Assembly: GCA_023055355.1 (NCBI GenBank)
Contig: JALJCS010000002.1
Location: forward strand, 75,907,001-75,971,000
Source of the DNA: Agelaius tricolor
Lineage: Eukaryota > Chordata > Aves > Passeriformes > Icteridae
Reading direction: 5' to 3'
DNA: 64,000 bases
Below, piece by piece: positions 36,701-51,692 of the stretch. A program made the translations under genes and the position numbers. Below the pieces are notes generated by a model. The model did not search any database. It saw nothing but the letters and a program-made list of their open reading frames with translations, and was not told where the DNA came from. Position 1 is the first letter of the stretch; the number at the start of each line of letters is the position of its first letter.

Positions 36701-39700
36701 TTTTCAGAGATGGACTTCTGTGTACTCATTTAAATCAGACAAGCAATTTTAAATAAAAAATGAGAACTGGTAAATAAAAACATCTGATAGATTATTAAGT
36801 TCCACATATTGAGCTTTTATTAGGAGTAGCTGATATAACACAGATCTTAATGTAGGCAAGACAGATCTTGCATGTAGGCATTATTCATTTATACATGGTT
36901 CCTGATCAAGAGTGGTAAAGAAACATGGAGGAACAGCAAAGCCACTGTGAGACTTCTTTAACAGTGGGCTTGAAATGTGCTGCTTGTTAATTTATTCTTC
37001 TTCTTTTGACTGTGATGTGATTGCAATTATCAGGAAAAAAATTACAGTAAATTCCCTCATTTTTTATACTTGGTGCATTTAAATTAGATGTCTACACTAT
37101 CTTTGAGTAAGTGCACTGATAGGGAAAGGGGAGGAAAGATTTCAGACCATCCAGTTTTCATCAGAAGATCCCTTGGAATAAATACTTGGACACTTCTGTC
37201 CTGCCATATGCTGAGGGCACTTAACCTGTGGCATGTGTCAACCTGAGAAGTAAAGTTGTTCCCAATTAGAAGTGACTGTAAGTATGACAGCTTGCTCACA
37301 AGAGGTACTCTCCCAATAAAAACACTACCAAGAAGTTTGGTTCCATCAAAAGCCAAAAAAAGGAGATTTCCAGCTGACCAGCAAACTCAGCAAGAGACCC
37401 GAGAGAACCTTTGATATTCCTTTAATGTGAAAGAAAGCCCTGGACTACACCCAAAGGTGTCTTAAACTGCCAACACACTCAGTATGTCTGTGTTAATTTA
37501 TACATCCTTACCTTAAATTACACTCTTGACATTCCTAATTATGGAAATCATATATCTGTACAAACATGACTTATGTTATTAACGTTCTGCACACCATCAG
37601 AAAGGGGGAGGCATTAGCCCTGGTGAAATACAAGAGAGCTGCTGATCCAGGTCTCTGCTGGGTGAGCTGGCTGTGCCCCAGCACTGACCTCTGCCAGTGA
37701 GAGCCAGTGAAGGGCTTTGTGTGCCTGTGCTGTAGCTGCATGAGCTTGAGACAAGTTCAAGGCAACAGCATCGCAAGGATTTTTACAGTCCCAGACATCC
37801 AGATATGCCTGTCAGCAAGGACTGATGTCCTTTGTGCCCTTCCCTTCTCCTTCTGCCCAAGACAAGGGCATGAGGGATAATAATGTGCTGTGGTTGCTTC
37901 TCCTGAGCTTCAGTCACACTACAGCCCAGCAAAATCCACTGCTGAAGCCATGAGGATGCAGATGTCCACATGGACTGCACAAAGGCTGAAGCAAGCATCT
38001 CCCTGCTGCACTAGGAACCTTCTTTGGAAACATTTCTGGGAGTGAAATCTTATTTTCATCAATAGTAGATACAACTTCATTTCAGTAGGGCAGTCTAAGC
38101 CAGAGAAAAAGAAATGTTTTCTACAATTTTTCTCCATTGTCTTTGTCTAGCAATGCTATCTCAAGCTAACAGCTTCACTTGCATTGCACTTTCTCAAATG
38201 GGAGCCTGAAAGTCTTTTAGCTGTGCATGTTCTTGATTATTTTTATTTTTAGGCTTCTATCCTCCAAAGCCTTATTTATGGCAATAGTGACATTAATTAT
38301 AACAGGACCGTGTTACTTGCATGATTGAGAACTACTCAAAGCTTTATCAGATTTTGTCCAAGATCCACAATAGAGAAACTCTGTATGCCAAGAGTTTGTG
38401 GACTTTAACACTTTCCTCACTTTTAAGCAACTAAATCACACCATAAATAAAATAGACTACCAGGAAAATTAAACAGCCTGAATGTAGCAAGGGGGAATAT
38501 TTCAATAACAAATATTGCTACCCATATACCTCAACAGAATGTGCTAAAGTAAACAAAATGATAGCATAATTATAGTCATTCCAGTTATGTTAATTAGGCT
38601 ATATACACGCTTCATTGATAAGCAACTGTGGTGCAAAAAGTGCTGTAAGCCTGATATTTCCTTGGTTAGCAGCTTTGTTGTGCATATGCTGCTGTTATGA
38701 TCTTAGTTGCATTAATGCAGAGCAAAAAAACCCCACAACCCAGAGCTAAAAACAATAGAAATAATCATGGTATGTGCCAGGGCAGGCTTAGTGCAAGGTT
38801 CAAGCTGAACAGCCCAGGGTGATCCTTCTCTCACTCTGAATTCAGGTTCCCAGAGAAGATTGCCAGCAAGACTTCCCAAGACAACATCCCAATAAATGCA
38901 AATACACACAAACATCACAGTTAGTTGTGCTCCACAGAGGGAGCCTTTACACCTGTGTTTTGCTGACTCTGTAGCTATAATTTCTCAACATTCTGCAAGG
39001 TGTTTTGGATTGCAGCTGCTCAGAATTTAACATCACATCTTTTTTTATGGAAGTATCACTTCTTTTTTTGTGTGTAAGGATTGTTGTTCCTTTTTTCCCT
39101 GAAGTGTAATTATTTCACAAAAACTGCTGTCAATTTCTTGCATAAAAAATTTTTTTAATGGGAAGAAATATGGCTTTGCTCATTTTTGATGATTTTTTAT
39201 GGAGAACCTAAAATGAAAAATAATTGAAAATTTTCAGAGACTCAACAGAGAAGAAAACACTGCATAAAACAATTTAAAAATAGGATCTACAATTTTGACA
39301 AAATGTTTTATAGCAGATAAAGGGCTCATTTTTTAAAACAAAAATATTTAAGCATTTGCCTCTTGAAATTCTGTTTCAATCTTAAACATGACCTATGACA
39401 CTTTAATTCATTCTTTCTATTTATTCAATATTTCTAATTTTGATAATTCTAATTTCTGATTGTTGAAAAACAACCACCAACCTTGGTATTTTTACTAGTT
39501 TCCCTGTGTCATTAAACTTTTGCTACTAGCTTGTTTGGTCTGCTACTACTGTAGTTTAGGTACATGTCTACTACTTGGGGGAAAGATCCCTGAAATAGCC
39601 CCATCCACACTGTACCAAGATTATGGCATTCCCAATGCTGTCAACAATTTTGACAACACATGGCAATGTTGTGCATTGGAGATACTCCTGCTTCCCTGAG

Positions 39701-42500
39701 CTGCTCTCAGTCTTTCTCCTGCAGTGCCACTTTGCATTGTCCAGGAACAACTATACTGGAGAATTAGGCTCAAAATTAGAAATAGAAATATCAGTGAAAT
39801 AGATCAGTGTAGGATCACATTGGAACACAAGCATTTCAGTGAGGTTGGAGAAATCAAAAGACTCATTTTGAGTTGCAGGTTATAGTTTTAGCTACATCAG
39901 GCAGTTTCTCTATTCTGCTGGTAGGAGTCATGACCTCTGTGTCTTGGCCTCAGAGCACTTTGGAGAGGATACTGCTGCTTGCCTCATTTCTAGTCTCACT
40001 TACTACCAACATTCATAAACTTTTAAAATTTATGAGACTTGTTAAAAAATCAAAAATACACATACAAAAGTAATTATTCATGGTCCAGTTTTATTTTCTT
40101 CAGCTGCTGATGTGGCTATTACATTTCAGAGTAATTGGCGTTTCATCAAGGAACAGCACACCCCAAGTGAATCTCCTGGCTCACTCAGTTCTGACTGCCA
40201 GCTGGAGAGACTCAGTGTTGCACAGATAAGTTTGTGGCACAGGAAACCAACATGACAAACAATCCCCAAAGGAAGATAGTTAAAGCAACTTTCACAAACA
40301 TTTGCCTCGGTGTTGCAAGCATTATAGAAAAATAGCTACAAGCCCAAAATAAAACATACTTTTGAAATCTCATTTTTGTCCCACCCCTGCAGATTTACAT
40401 TCCTCTTAATAGCTTGAAATATTCAAGAATTAAAGTTTCCTGTCTGAGCATTTGATCTGAAATACCATATCACAGATCACACCAAACTCCTATGTCAGTT
40501 TCTTTCACTTTGAGAAATACTAAAAAAAATTCCTGATCTAAACAATACCTCCAGAAATAATGAAAGGCCTTCTCCAAATTCTACAAATAGTGGCGTTCAA
40601 TTCTGCAAGACCTTCAGCTTCACTTTAAATTTGCTGAATACAAAGAACAACTTTCAAGAGAAACTCAGTAATGCCTTTCCCTGACTGCAAGACTGGAACT
40701 TAAATGTGCATGTGGAATTTTTCACAATATGTTGTGTTTGTGGTTTTAATTATCATCATAAGCACCACAGTTAATCTGTAGTTCAACATGTGAAAATGTT
40801 TATACAGTTTTACATGCTGGCTTGGTAACCCATACAAACATTTAGGTTTAAAGGAACATTGCAGGTTGAGTCCTCATCACTTTTTGAACCCTTACGTCAG
40901 CCATCTGCAGTACCTCCTTGCCACCTGTGACTTGGCCACCCAAGCTCTTTCTCCTTCTGACCTCACCTCCTCCAGCCAGCAAGAGAAAGAAACCCTTCTC
41001 TGTCCAAAGGCAGAGAAGCAAAGGTGAGACACTCAGAATGGAGGATTACTATGGTGCTGAATCCACCATCAATCAATGTATAAGGAGGAATTCTGAAATG
41101 ACCATGCTCTTCATCAGTGGTTAATGCTGGAGGTGGATTTTCCCCAGCACACAACAGGACCTTGCTGGAAAGGGATCTTCCTCTTTGCACTTGCTTATTC
41201 CAGCATACACATGATGCCTGGCAGAGGGGCAGAAAAAGCATGGCAGAGAAGGATGCAGAAGGGTAGGAAAGGTCACCAAGCAAAGGCACTTCTTCACCAA
41301 CCCAAAAGCCACCTGTTGCACTGTGGTGCCAAGCACAGGATAACCTGGTCATGGTTATATCCCACGGGAATGCCCAAATGTCATATTCTTTACCCCCACA
41401 CAAAGGATGCTGGCTCTGACAGAGCATTCAGCTGATTATGACTGAACATTTGAAAGCACAGATTATTACTTTACTAACACTGAAGAAATACAGTATCAAA
41501 TGCTCTGAGTGATAGTGCTGCAATAGAGAGGATACTGAGGCATGGCAGCAGGCTGTACACTCAGAAGAGAGTGGGCTCCTATGGATCCAAGAGCAATGCT
41601 GTGAGATTGTGACACCTCTGTGCTTTTTGCCTCTGGGACTGCTCCACAGATTAACCTGCAGGACCAAATCTGACTTTCTCTCCTCTTCACCTGTCTTTTC
41701 CAGGAGAAAAACCCAACTGCTCATCTTGAGCCCAAGAGATCCCTTCGCTGTCTGATGGATCACTGACCTCTTCACAACTGCCCACAGACCAGAAACATTA
41801 ACAGAGGACAAATCTTTATAAAAAGTCTGTCAGGCAGTTCACAGCAAAGCTACTGCGCTCTGAGCTTCTCATGTTGGCATCTTATGAGGAAAAAACACTG
41901 GTACTGACTTTCACCATTTTTCTCAAAAGCTTCTTCCTGAAGCTGACGACAGACGTGGTAGAACTAGAAAGGAATTTAAATTATTTGTGCTGCCCATTGA
42001 TAAATAAACTGAAAATAAAACTGTAAAGAAAAATTGTTAGAGAAAAGAGCATAAAGAAGTAACACAGCTAAAGAATTCAACAAATGGAGTGGCAGCTTTT
42101 TTTTTTTTTCAGCAAGGAGTTGTAAAAAGCTTTGGAAAAATCAGCTACTTGTGCATGGTCAACTCACCTCAAGTATAGAGTTTAAAGGTAATGAAGTACA
42201 TTTTTTTTACACAACAGGCTTGATGAAATCCTCATTCTTTCTTAAAATTCTTCTGTGCAAACCATGTGAGACATATACTGTGTATGGTGTAGCCAGTAGT
42301 AAACTATGACACATCAATAGAACTTAAAAAGCAACCTCAGAATCTAGGAGGCCAAAATGCTGCCTTCTGTTTTATCACAAAGGCATTACCAAACTGCTTA
42401 ATATGTCAGCATCTCTCTAAGGCTCAGATCACACATGACACTTTAAAATGAGATTGTTCCCACTCAAAGGAGTTCTCCTAAAACACCATTCATTGCATGA
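33707..42500. other. About 8.8 kb without a recognisable gene
   Basis: Mostly single-copy AT-rich DNA. The longest frame outside the repeats is a 154-codon minus-strand frame at 40963-41427. It overlaps frames of similar length on the other strand and resembles nothing I know. A T13 run lies at 42097-42109. The segment 38560-38660 (TTAATTAGGC, CATTGATAAGC and CAACTGTGG words, few repeats) looks like conserved non-coding DNA. Confidence 0.45.
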
Positions 42501-45500
42501 AAGACCCAGCAAAACCAAACCACGTCCCTGAGTATCACAAGCCCTCCTAATAACACTGATGTGATGAGAAAGACAACATAAATCTAAATATTCATGGAAG
42601 TTTGTAGAGGGCACAGTTTAAACAGCTGTGAAGAAGCTTATTCTGTACATACATCAAATCAATACCAGTCTTCGGTGTGTGGAAACAGGAACATCTTCAT
42701 TCAAACCCAAACTACTTAACATATCAAATTCATTCTGCTTCCAGATAAATCATATATTTCTAGATCTGTCTTTCATAACATTTTAGAAGGACTCCTTGGT
42801 GAGAATGCAATAAATAAAGATTGTGCACTACTGTGCATGTGCATGTCTGTGCTCAAAGCAACTGTATATTAGCTCCAGGAAAAGATTTGACTTTCCTTCT
42901 GCATCGCTCCTGACTCCTTCATGGTTGATATGGACATATCAATGCTATTTCTTGGAACAGTTTATTCTATGCTCCTCTTTCATTGCAGCCAACAGGCTAT
43001 TTATTGAGCAACTCACTCAACAATAGAAACAACAATAATTATTATGGGTCTAAGGTGATCCTGCACACACCTTTTTAATGTTTTTTTTTTCTTGCTAATG
43101 GATAGATAAATGAAATAATAATCCAACAGAAATTTCTGTTATTTTTACCACAGAAGAGATTCCTTTCATTCAGCAGTTTCACTTGGACAAGTAATACACG
43201 GAAACTAATGAGGGCTGTACAATGTAAAGACTGACCAAAATCCCATGGGGAACTTTCTGGGACATTTTAAAGCTTCAGGATACTCACAGTAATCTGCCAG
43301 CAGTTATCACCCCACAGCAGAGCTGGCAGAAGCGTGCACCAGTGAAGACCCCCAAGCCCCAGCCTCAGCCACAGCTCAGTCACGTCTGCTGAGCAGTTCA
43401 GAGTGCCAACTGCAGGAACCACAGCCCTGAGGCTCAGGCTCCTGCTCCCTCCCACTGCACCACAGCAGCCCTGGCAGAAAAGAACCGGCATGGGGGAGCA
43501 GGGGGGATTTTTAAATCAGCACAGCAGCCTTCTGCTCATGTGGACCAGTACATATTCATCATTGGATGGCAGGGGACAGGGGCAGCTGGAGGAACTCACA
43601 AAGGGAGGCATGTAAAGGTAGTGACCTTCTAGGCTTCCCAGCAAGATTCAGCAAGAGACCTGTATGATAATCCTTGGAGGCATTTGATACAATGTCTGTG
43701 ACTGTTTTCTTAGGGATCAGCTCTGGACCCCAAATACTATGTGGCTCTGAGGAAGACTACAATGACTATGTATAGAGCTGAGGGAATTATTTACATCTGG
43801 ATGTGGCTGGCAAATACCCAGCCAATCTGGCCTTTACTTCCAAATTCTTACAAGTGTGGGATGATTCACATATTAAAGTCAGGCCTCAGCTTCTGTGACG
43901 TGCACAGGCCTGGCTGCACTGTTGCATCTGGATATGCCAGATCAGGGATCTTACATTATTTCTTCCTCTGCACTTCCTATGTCAGACAATTGCTTGGAAT
44001 ATAACTGCATCTTATGAAGAATCTCCTGGCAGGTGAAGTTGCCCAACCACTGGAGGTACTGAAAGAGAGACAATGAGAGGGTGTAGCTCATCCTGACAAA
44101 GTGTCATCCTGACACTTTGACAACAAATAGCACATCCTTGCAAGTGTGTTGGGGAACAGCAGAGTGAATGGTTCATGGTGAGTCATTTCTTGTTGCTGCT
44201 TTAGGAGAGGAAGGCCAAGTCTTTTCTTGTTTGCTGAGCCAAGCTAGACTGAGCAGGTCAGTTATGGCAGCACCATCTTGTAGTTCCCAGTTAATATGGC
44301 CTGACCCAGGCAGCCTTAGCTGACAATTCATATTTAGAATGAGATATTATGAGACACTAGAAATTATAAAACCATCTAACTGCTGTTCTTTCCAATTTGT
44401 TAGATTTCCAGTCTTGTTCAAAATAAATCAATCTGAAGCATGAACTCTGTAAACTTGGGAGTTTGATTCAAGACATTGGTTCAGCATTGGTTCAAGACAG
44501 AGTGAAAGATGGAGAATCTCATTTTTGGTCAGAAATCCAAATGTCTTCTAAGAAGGTTTATTTATTGCCTGCTGTGCAACTGTTACAGAGAATTTTACTC
44601 TGAGTAAAGAGAAATTAAAGGACATTAGTGCTATCAGAAGACAGAGGGTGAGAATAGGTGACAAGCTTCTAAATGGGCTGACAAAAACCTGGATTGCCTC
44701 TACTTTCAAGCAGAGATGGGGACAAAACATGATCAGTACCATTCCACTTTAAAAGTCCTGACTGTGTGAAGGGCTGTTTAATATAATTTTGCCCTTGCAA
44801 GTATTTGTAATACTTCTGATGCTCAATTGAAACATGTTTTCACCAGCCAGTTCCAAATAGATTTAAATTTCAGAGCACAAAAGAATAAACTTATTGTAAA
44901 AGTAAAAGTCTAACTGCATGCTGCAGAAAAAGCAGAAAAATGTTTCTGCTATCAAAGCTCATGTAAGAATTCTTCATGGGCAAGCTTACAAGGAGTATAC
45001 CATCTCTTGAAACAACCTGAAACAGATGCTGAACTACTTGAGGCTTAGTTCCTTGGGGCAATTTTTGTACTGTAAAGTAGCACAACCAGATGTTGCTACC
45101 TGGAAGGCCTTCAACATCCATTGCACTTAACATAATGTGAAGATGACCAAACATTATTCAGAGCTGAAGACTAAATGCAGCAGAAAACATAATTCACTGT
45201 TAGTTTGGTATGGTCTTCTCTGCAGAATCAGTAATGATTGGAAGCTGACCTTTAAGACACATGTCTTAATATATACATTATAATATTCCTACAGCTTAAT
45301 AGATACAGCTGAAAAGTAAAGGGTGGCTCCACGATGCTCCCTAATCAGAAAGGAAAATATAGGAACAGAAGATTTCACTGGAAAAAATGTTAAGCCTAAG
45401 TGCTGGAGAATTCTGAGCTCCAAAGTTACTCCTTCTGCAATGATGCTGTAGTGTCATTGCCCAATAACATTTTCACTCCCTCCTAGAAAGAGGGTGCAAG

Positions 45501-48500
45501 ATCCTCTTGCATGTTTCATGTTCCAAATAAGGCACATCTATACATGCTGCTTTTGCAGTACCTTTTGTGTTTTTCTCAGTTGCATTTTCCAATTATTGAG
45601 GTGAAAAAGGGTCTTTTCACCCCAATCCTGCTTAGAATCTGATGAAATTTCACAACAGCATTCTTCTTTCACAGATCAAACTTTACTATTTAAAGGAACT
45701 GCAGAAAAGTGAGATTTCCTGTGAAAAAGTCTCCTTTTGGAATTTCATCTCCAATCTAATTATTATTTCAAGTAATACTAAATAATGGAAAAAGAAATAG
45801 TTTTATTGTACAAACCACTGACTTGAAATTAATCCAAAAGCAGCTCTAGATGCTCTTCTATCATCTTGATACAAATCAGGAAAAAAAAATGGAAGAGGCA
45901 CAAAAGAAAGTTTCAATATTCTAAAATCTTATTAAAGAAAATAGAAGATCCATTTATTTTCCTCCTTGCTGATTGAAGTTCAGGGGTTAGCTATATTCAT
46001 ATACTATCTATTCAAACTGATTTTATTTTAATTTAAATAAAAATTGAAAATATTCATTTTTTGACAAACAGGAGAGTTTGTCAGGCTTTCCAAGAAGCAT
46101 CTGCTATGCAAAACCCAAGCACAGCTCAAGACTGCAGGACCTCAGAAGAAACCCACTGATGACGAGTTGCCTATTGTAAGGACACCAAGGTTATTTTGTT
46201 TGTCAGAACAGTGGCTTGAAGTATAACCTTATTCCCACAGAAAACAGTAGAGTGCATGGCATTGTACCTCCTGCACATCAGAGCGTTCTCTGCATTTGTC
46301 ATTTCCTCAGAACTTATTTTTCTAAGCTACAAAAAATGCTCCCAAATGAAACCCTTGCCAAAGGCTCGGAACTGAGTAGTAACACACACAGCAGAAATCA
46401 GGGTCAATAGTAGAGAAGCATATACCACCTTAACTGCAGCAGTGTTTAATAAATGACACTTCTAAAATACAGCAACTGAATTCTACTGGTGTAATTAGTA
46501 AGCTGTCTCCTGTACTGAAGGAATGAACAAGGACAATATTGGTGCTTATAATTCAGAGCTAGCTTGTATGAAAAAGACATGTGGCATCAGGAAAATGTAA
46601 TTAATTTGGTGGTGTAAGCCTTCATAAATTATCAAGTATTCCCAATAGCAGTCCTGCAAAACTTACAGAGAACATGAGCTGCCTTTAAATTACTTAGTTT
46701 GCTTGCTACCAGAATTCTTTTAAGGTGGTTAGATACTGACACAGTATTAAAAATGCTCAAACTATTGCAATGGCTGACATATTGAGCCACCTTTAATTAA
46801 GACCATAATGTTCCTTTGGGCCATACCTAAGACAGTAATCTGTGTCCAGAGGCTGTCACTCTCTTCTCTAATGGACTACAGCACACAAAAATTAATTATA
46901 GGGGAAAGGTTGCTGCTCCAACTGGGACTAGAGATTCGAAGGCAAACGTTCTGCTGTTGATCAAAATGAGTAGCTTCTTTTGCAACAGCTAATACAGTTT
47001 CTGTCACATAGCACTTAACCCTCTCTTCCAGCATTAATATGAGCAAATTTGTTGCCCAAGGGGAAATTTTTACATTTTTATGTATTCATTCATTTGTTCA
47101 TTATGATGCCATCACAATTTCACCTCTCCAAAAATCAGGAACAAAACTTAATTTGAAAAATTCAAAAGGCAACATCAGAGATCCCAGCCATAAGATTCTT
47201 GTAAGCCTATGTCAATAGAAACAAACAGCTAAACAAAGATTTCAAAATATTTTTAACTCTTAGTTGTTTAAATTTTTAAACATAATTATTTAGAACCTGA
47301 TGATGGTCTTTATGTTTGCTTTCAGCAGATATTCAATGGTAAATAATTTTATAGGAGGTGTTGCTTGCAGATGCAGTAGATTTTAACCAAACAATATAAA
47401 ATATTAGCTAAAAGAGAATTTCAAATCATGCATAGTACTGGCCATTGCCTAAGGCTGTTAACTTTTTGATTCTCTGAACCAGAGAAAGCAAAGCTGCAGG
47501 AAACAGAAAGAAAAACATTTCCTGACAAAGATACCTTCATGGTAAACTCCAGTAACTTGAGTTTATCAAAGAATCCTCTTGTGTTGTGAGCTAACCACAA
47601 AGATTTCATAACTCACCATCAAACTCACCAAAATATTCTGCTGGGTTAAAACACATCTGCACAGTGTTGACACAGTTCCTGCCTGCAGGAGGAATGAGGG
47701 AGAGGGAAATGTGAGTTATCACAAATATTCAAGCTGAAGCAAGGGGTTAGGGATGGAGGAGAAAAAGGCATAACCTAAGTAGTAGGCTTGAAGACAAATT
47801 GCTGACTAAAAGGAGGAGACAGCAATGATTGTCTTGACACAGGATGGCCCATGCAATTTTTCAACAGACAATCATCAAAATTCAGAGCAGCAACTGCCAG
47901 AATATATCTGCAGGCCCCCTCCTCCAGCCTCAGGATACAGGCAGCTCCCATGAACCTCAGGGGAAATCTTTCAAGCACCAGTGTTCCCTATTTCAGTAAC
48001 ACCTGAGATGATTAAATGAACAATGAAACTCAGCTGTAAATTTGCAGCAAGGTTGTAGTCTGCAATCTGAATAGTATTAAGAGAAATGAAATAAAAATGA
48101 AATCAATGCTCACAGGATAATGTAAATCAGATGCAAATAGCCTTCCATTTTATTTGTCTTTTCTTTGTTTCTTTCTAATAGTGGCATATTTAGCTCATGA
48201 AATGCTCCACATTTCTTTTAAAACCCAGTGACTCTATTATTTCAGAAGATTTCTTGGGGGATAAGGACATAGAAAGTTCCCATTCCCATGAATAAATGAA
48301 CCCATATCTTTGCCAGTAAATAAGTTCAAAATGCAAGTCAGAATCAAATATATGAATATGAAATGACAAAAATATAATTTTTATTGCTAAAAAATCACAG
48401 AAGCAGTCATTTGTCTATCAGGGCCTTCTTCAAATACCAGTGAGCAGCATGGCAGCATGCTGTAACACCCTTTTTTACAAACTCTTTGCCTTTTATTTCT

Positions 48501-51500
48501 GGCTCACACAAACATAAATGTGTTTTATATATATATATGATACATGTGCCATGTATCCTCATTTTGTCTGATCAAAGTGTCTGGAAAGGCATCTAAATCA
48601 TTAACCTTTAAAGGGCAAGATAAACATGCAGCATGTGTCCCTAGGATCTTAGGGATGCAGGTTTTAGGTTTGGTTCTGCCATCAGACTGTGGTACTGATT
48701 TGGTCCAATTCCTCAGTGTCAATAAACCAGCTTCCTAGTCTGCTGTATGGAAATATTCCACAGTTCTTTTTTTTTTTTCTGAGTTGCAATATAATTTGCC
48801 TCTCTAACACAAGCCCAGCCCTTATGAAAGCTACCTATTCATCAGCCCAAATATCTGACCTGTAACCCTGAAGATAACGACCAACAAAAAAATCAAAGTC
48901 AAGGACCAAAATACCTACAGAATCTCCTAATATCTCTGTGGCATCATGAAAATACTTCAGTCCTAGTAAAACTGTTTTGAAGCCAGCACTCATTCTTCAA
49001 CCTGCTCCAGGCCAGCCTGACACAAACCCCTGCCAGCTGCCAGGAGCAGGCTGGAAAGTGTCAATTTGCGTTTTGGTAAATCTACTGCAGAGGCAATCTT
49101 TCTCATATTTCCTTAATTTCCAAAATTAACCCCTCCTTCAACTGACATTAAAGCATTAATCAATAGCTGAAGAAACCAACATGCAAGATTGCTCTACATT
49201 TCTGTTCTTGTTTTCAGTTTCTGAGTAACAGACAAGACCACATAGCCAGTCCTTCAAGTCCATCACAGCTCCTGGCTCGTGGCACAGGCACACATGACTG
49301 TGGAGCAAACATTGCACCGCTGTCTCAAAAATTCACTTTTTAGCCCCAGTATAAAAACTTTCATGGTAAGGTGCAATCTGTTCTAGGACAAACACAAAAG
49401 CGGGCCCTTGGTCCACATGGTGTTTTTTTACATTCAGATAGCCTGAACAGTTTGAGGCCAACACAAGTGCTTTAAGAATGCCCTGAAAACCTCTCCCAGA
49501 GCTTGTCAGGTCAATATCAATAACCAGCAGGAAAGATGTTTGAACTGAGAAAATTGGAAGCAAATCTGGTATGATACTACTTTAGTCTTTGAAGAAAAGT
49601 GTACAGCCAAGCTGGAAGCCAGGAGAGAGAACAGGAACTTCAAAGAAGTTCAAAGGAACTTCTCTTTCCTTTCACTACCACTCTTTGCTCAGCTACGTGT
49701 TTCTGCCTGAACAGATTGTTCTGATACCTTGAAATGTACAATGGCACTATCCTATGCAAAACTGGTCTCTGTCAACTGTGCACACCAATAAGTACCAAAA
49801 TAAACCAAAAGTCTCAGAAAAGCAATGAGCTTCATCAGTCTCTAGTCCTCCTGTCTTCTTTGTAGACTGTCAGAAAAAATAATCTCAGACATAAAAAATA
49901 CTTCCATGCTTCTCCAGAGCAAATATTTTGGGATTTGTATCTTCATCTATTATCCCCAATTGAAGAAATAAGGTAATATATGAAAAAGACCACCAATCTA
50001 CTTCATTAATGTCCCAAGTGTATGAATACACTTGAAGATTACTTTGTTCCTAGAGCCAAATAGCTGAAAATCCTGCTTTGGTTAATCTTTGCCTAAAGGG
50101 TTGCTCAAAGTCAGCCTTTTTGATTACCCCCAGAATGGGATAATAGCAAGGTGAAGTGTGAGCAGAGAGACTGAGAAAGAGTGTGTGCAACAGCAGCCCA
50201 GGTAGCTGTTATCAACAGGGAAGCATTCCTGCTGCCCAGCCCTAAGGGAAACTGCATGGCTGAAGAGCTTTGGTCAGGAGCAGAAATAGAGCAACTCGGG
50301 CCAGCCCCTCCTGGACTGCCAGAACACTGGAACAGCAAAAAGGCAGCTCCTTCTGCTGGTTGTTCCCCATGCAGAACTGCTTTTCTTTGTGCTACAGGTA
50401 CACCCTACTTTTCTGAAACCTTTACATTACCTGATTCTCTGGTTTTCCCAGTCTTGAATTCTTCCTCCACACTTTATCACTTTTATATTTAACTCTTTAT
50501 GAGTTATTTAAACAGCAAGGATAAAAGGGCCCTTTTAAAACTCAGAAGGTTGCTGTGAAATTTAATACAGACAGAGAGTTTGGGTTACTCTAGATAGTGA
50601 AGTTAGGGTGGAAGAGGGATCTACCACCCATTATCACTAACATCCTGTTTCTTTGTCATTATCGCTTAATTATCTTGTCTTATTTAAACAACAAGGCAAT
50701 TAACAGGCATTGTCAATGGAACAGAACCCTGGCACAGGCGAATGGTCTCTGCTGTGAGATAAATGCCAAGATATTTAAAAGGCAGCAGCATAACAGGAGA
50801 AAAATTGTTTCCAAAGCACTGGGCAGTGATTGCTGGAAAATGTGTGCCATTGCTACTGCAGGATGCCTCACAATCCTCCTAATAGTCATTAATTGTCTGC
50901 TGCTGGGAGGTCCCTTGGTACTTTCTCTAGATATGGCTGTACCTTATGAATATACCTAAAATACTCTGCTGGAGTTTGGCATTACCAAAAGAATGCTGTA
51001 AATACCAAATGCCACAAACCAGAAAGAACTCAGAAAATAACAAGTGGAAGTACCAGTGACTTACAAGAAGTAGCTAAATATATTTTCATTAGGAGATTAC
51101 TTATGGGGCCCATGAGAGGGATTGTCCTATCTCATCAGACCAACAATTCATCTAATCCAGTGGCTGTTCTCTGACAGCACCAAACAGCAAATTGTTCAAG
51201 GTGCACAATATCTTTGCATCAGGTAATGAAAGAACAATATGCCTGTAGCAGAAGTTTCTACCCAAAATGTAGAACTAGTGGTGGTCTCCATCCTGAAGTA
51301 GCAAGAATGATTTGTCATTTCATTGCTTATTTTAGTGTAATCATGCTATCCACTTGCACAGCTTAATGCTTTTTGAATAATTTTTATTTTTTCTGGATTT
51401 GCATCAAGTAAGAGTGGAAATTTGCACCTAGTAGATGTGAAAGAAGAACCAGCTCCCTTTGGTAAGCACAGAATGCTATGGGAGAGGAGCTGTAGGAGTG

Positions 51501-51599
51501 AAGACACTTTGAATGAGCTGAAGGGAAGGAAAGGATTAGGTCTGAGGTTTGAGGAACTTTGAGAAGCAGTTGGGACCAGGCAAGATGAGCATCCCATGG
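42501..51599. other. About 9 kb without a recognisable gene
   Basis: The part at 43270-43520 is richer in G and C but has no coding pattern. The segment 46590-46900 is dense in TAATTA-like words with little repeat content and could be an enhancer. A 120-codon plus frame at 50597-50959 contains a hydrophobic run near its end (TILLIVINCLLLGG) but no start context or family resemblance, and the underlying DNA (TAATTATC, GGCAATTAACAGGC) looks more like non-coding conserved sequence. A short TATATATATATATG run lies near 48527. Confidence 0.45.
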
Positions 51600-51604
51600 G
51601 GAGC
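51600..51604 (+). repeat. Target-site duplication, left copy, of LTR B
   Basis: GGAGC directly precedes the TGTTGTGG end of LTR B, and the same 5 bases follow the AATACA end at 53618-53622. Five bases is a usual duplication size for endogenous retroviruses. Confidence 0.8.
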
Positions 51605-51692
51605 TGTTGTGGTTTGACACTGGCCCAGCATCAGACACCCATGAGAGTGGCTTGCTCACCCTCCCCTACCACAGCTGGGAGAGAAAAAAAAA

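Noticed and set aside
40963..41427. 154-codon minus-strand frame, the longest outside repeats
   Set aside because: It overlaps a 103-codon frame on the opposite strand, has no recognisable domain, and is isolated without splice or promoter context. Chance is the simplest explanation.
50597..50959. 120-codon plus-strand frame with a hydrophobic run
   Set aside because: No signal peptide or family resemblance. The DNA texture suggests non-coding sequence, and the hydrophobic run comes from T-rich codons.
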